Origin: Arthrobacter sp. B1805
GTDB taxonomy: Bacteria > Actinomycetota > Actinomycetes > Actinomycetales > Micrococcaceae
Direction: 5' to 3'
Length of the DNA stretch: 64,000 bases
Assembly (NCBI RefSeq): GCF_002929745.1
Contig: NZ_PJIQ01000002.1
Span: 267,665-331,664, forward strand
Shown here: piece after piece, positions 63,876 to 64,000 of the stretch
Layout: each line of letters begins with the position of its first letter
How positions within the stretch are numbered: position 1 is the stretch's first letter
Translations under genes and position numbers: made by a program
Notes under the pieces: model-generated
Databases searched by the model: none
Seen by the model: only the letters and a program-made list of their open reading frames with translations
Told to the model about the DNA's origin: nothing

Positions 63876-63910
63876 AGGAAGGGCCACACCCATGGGGTGC
63901 GGCCCTTCCT
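63876..63910 (-). terminator. Terminator of the partial gene at the right edge
   Basis: AGGAAGGGCC pairs perfectly with 63901-63910, with an inner CACC/GGTG stem. It lies 20 bp downstream of the minus-strand stop at 63931. Confidence 0.65.
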
Positions 63911-63930
63911 GAAGATGTTGTTCTCCGGGG

Positions 63931-64000
63931 TCAGAGGCCGGGGGTGATGAGGACGGACGCGCCGGTCCGGGCCGCCTGGAAGCGGGTCTGGACGTCGGCC
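63931..64000 (-). CDS. C-terminal end of a gene entering from the right
   Basis: Only 22 codons (ADVQTRFQAARTGASVLITP, then Gly-Leu, stop) are in the window, followed by a good terminator. Too short to identify. Confidence 0.5.
   Translation of the reverse strand, partial: ADVQTRFQAARTGASVLITPGL

Overview
The window is chromosomal DNA from a high-GC Gram-positive actinobacterium, probably of the Arthrobacter/Micrococcaceae type (inference). This rests on the GC-rich third codon positions, the actinobacterial trio of a MSMEG_4193-type phosphatase, a DUF3090 protein and a SCO1664-type protein, a CebR-type cellobiose regulon, lipoprotein-type solute-binding proteins and frequent GTG starts. No rRNA, tRNA or CRISPR array was seen. 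Nearly everything is import and breakdown of carbohydrates or organic acids, interrupted by one accessory island.

Layout. 1-5.2 kb: a beta-galactoside utilisation operon (CUT1 ABC importer plus GH42 beta-galactosidase) with a divergent LacI regulator and two matched operators. 5.2-11.3 kb: an accessory island with more AT-rich codon use. It holds a protein with near-perfect 87-bp tandem repeats, a truncated TnsB/Mu-like transposase, a winged-helix/Asn-rich/coiled-coil protein with a hydrophobic C-terminus, and a 5'-nucleotidase beside a frameshifted HAD hydrolase. 11.3-14.7 kb: conserved actinobacterial housekeeping genes and a TerC membrane protein behind a yybP-ykoY-type manganese riboswitch. 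14.7-27.8 kb: a FadR-regulated operon of twelve genes joining a CUT1 importer to RraA, 3-hydroxyisobutyrate-dehydrogenase-like, CoA-transferase, enoyl-CoA hydratase, lactonase-like amidohydrolase, FAH, 2-hydroxyacid dehydrogenase, ketoglutarate-semialdehyde-type dehydrogenase and gamma-carbonic-anhydrase genes. Its substrate is unknown. 27.8-31.7 kb: small enzymes, a secreted GDPD, and a GntR-cache pair divergent from a PotABCD-type polyamine importer (31.8-36.1 kb). 36.1-40.1 kb: SelO, a DsbA/FrnE oxidoreductase, two small unknown proteins and a membrane hydrolase.

40.1-57 kb is a second carbohydrate region. It has an aldo/keto reductase with a GH1 glucosidase, then a full CebR regulon (cebR, secreted GH6 cellulase, cebEFG importer, bglC) with two CebR boxes, then aldehyde and hydroxyacid dehydrogenases with a ThuA protein, and an oppositely oriented Gfo/Idh-DUF993-epimerase operon with a LacI-type operator. 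57-64 kb holds assorted genes: an LLM flavin oxidoreductase, a GNAT acetyltransferase, a gene remnant, a PLP enzyme, a secreted M6 metalloprotease, a proline-rich anchored protein and GtrA.

Two themes recur. None of the three CUT1 sugar importers encodes its own ATPase, which fits a shared MsiK/MsmX-like ATPase elsewhere. All four solute-binding-protein genes are followed by a strong intra-operon hairpin, which would favour excess binding protein over permease or enzyme.
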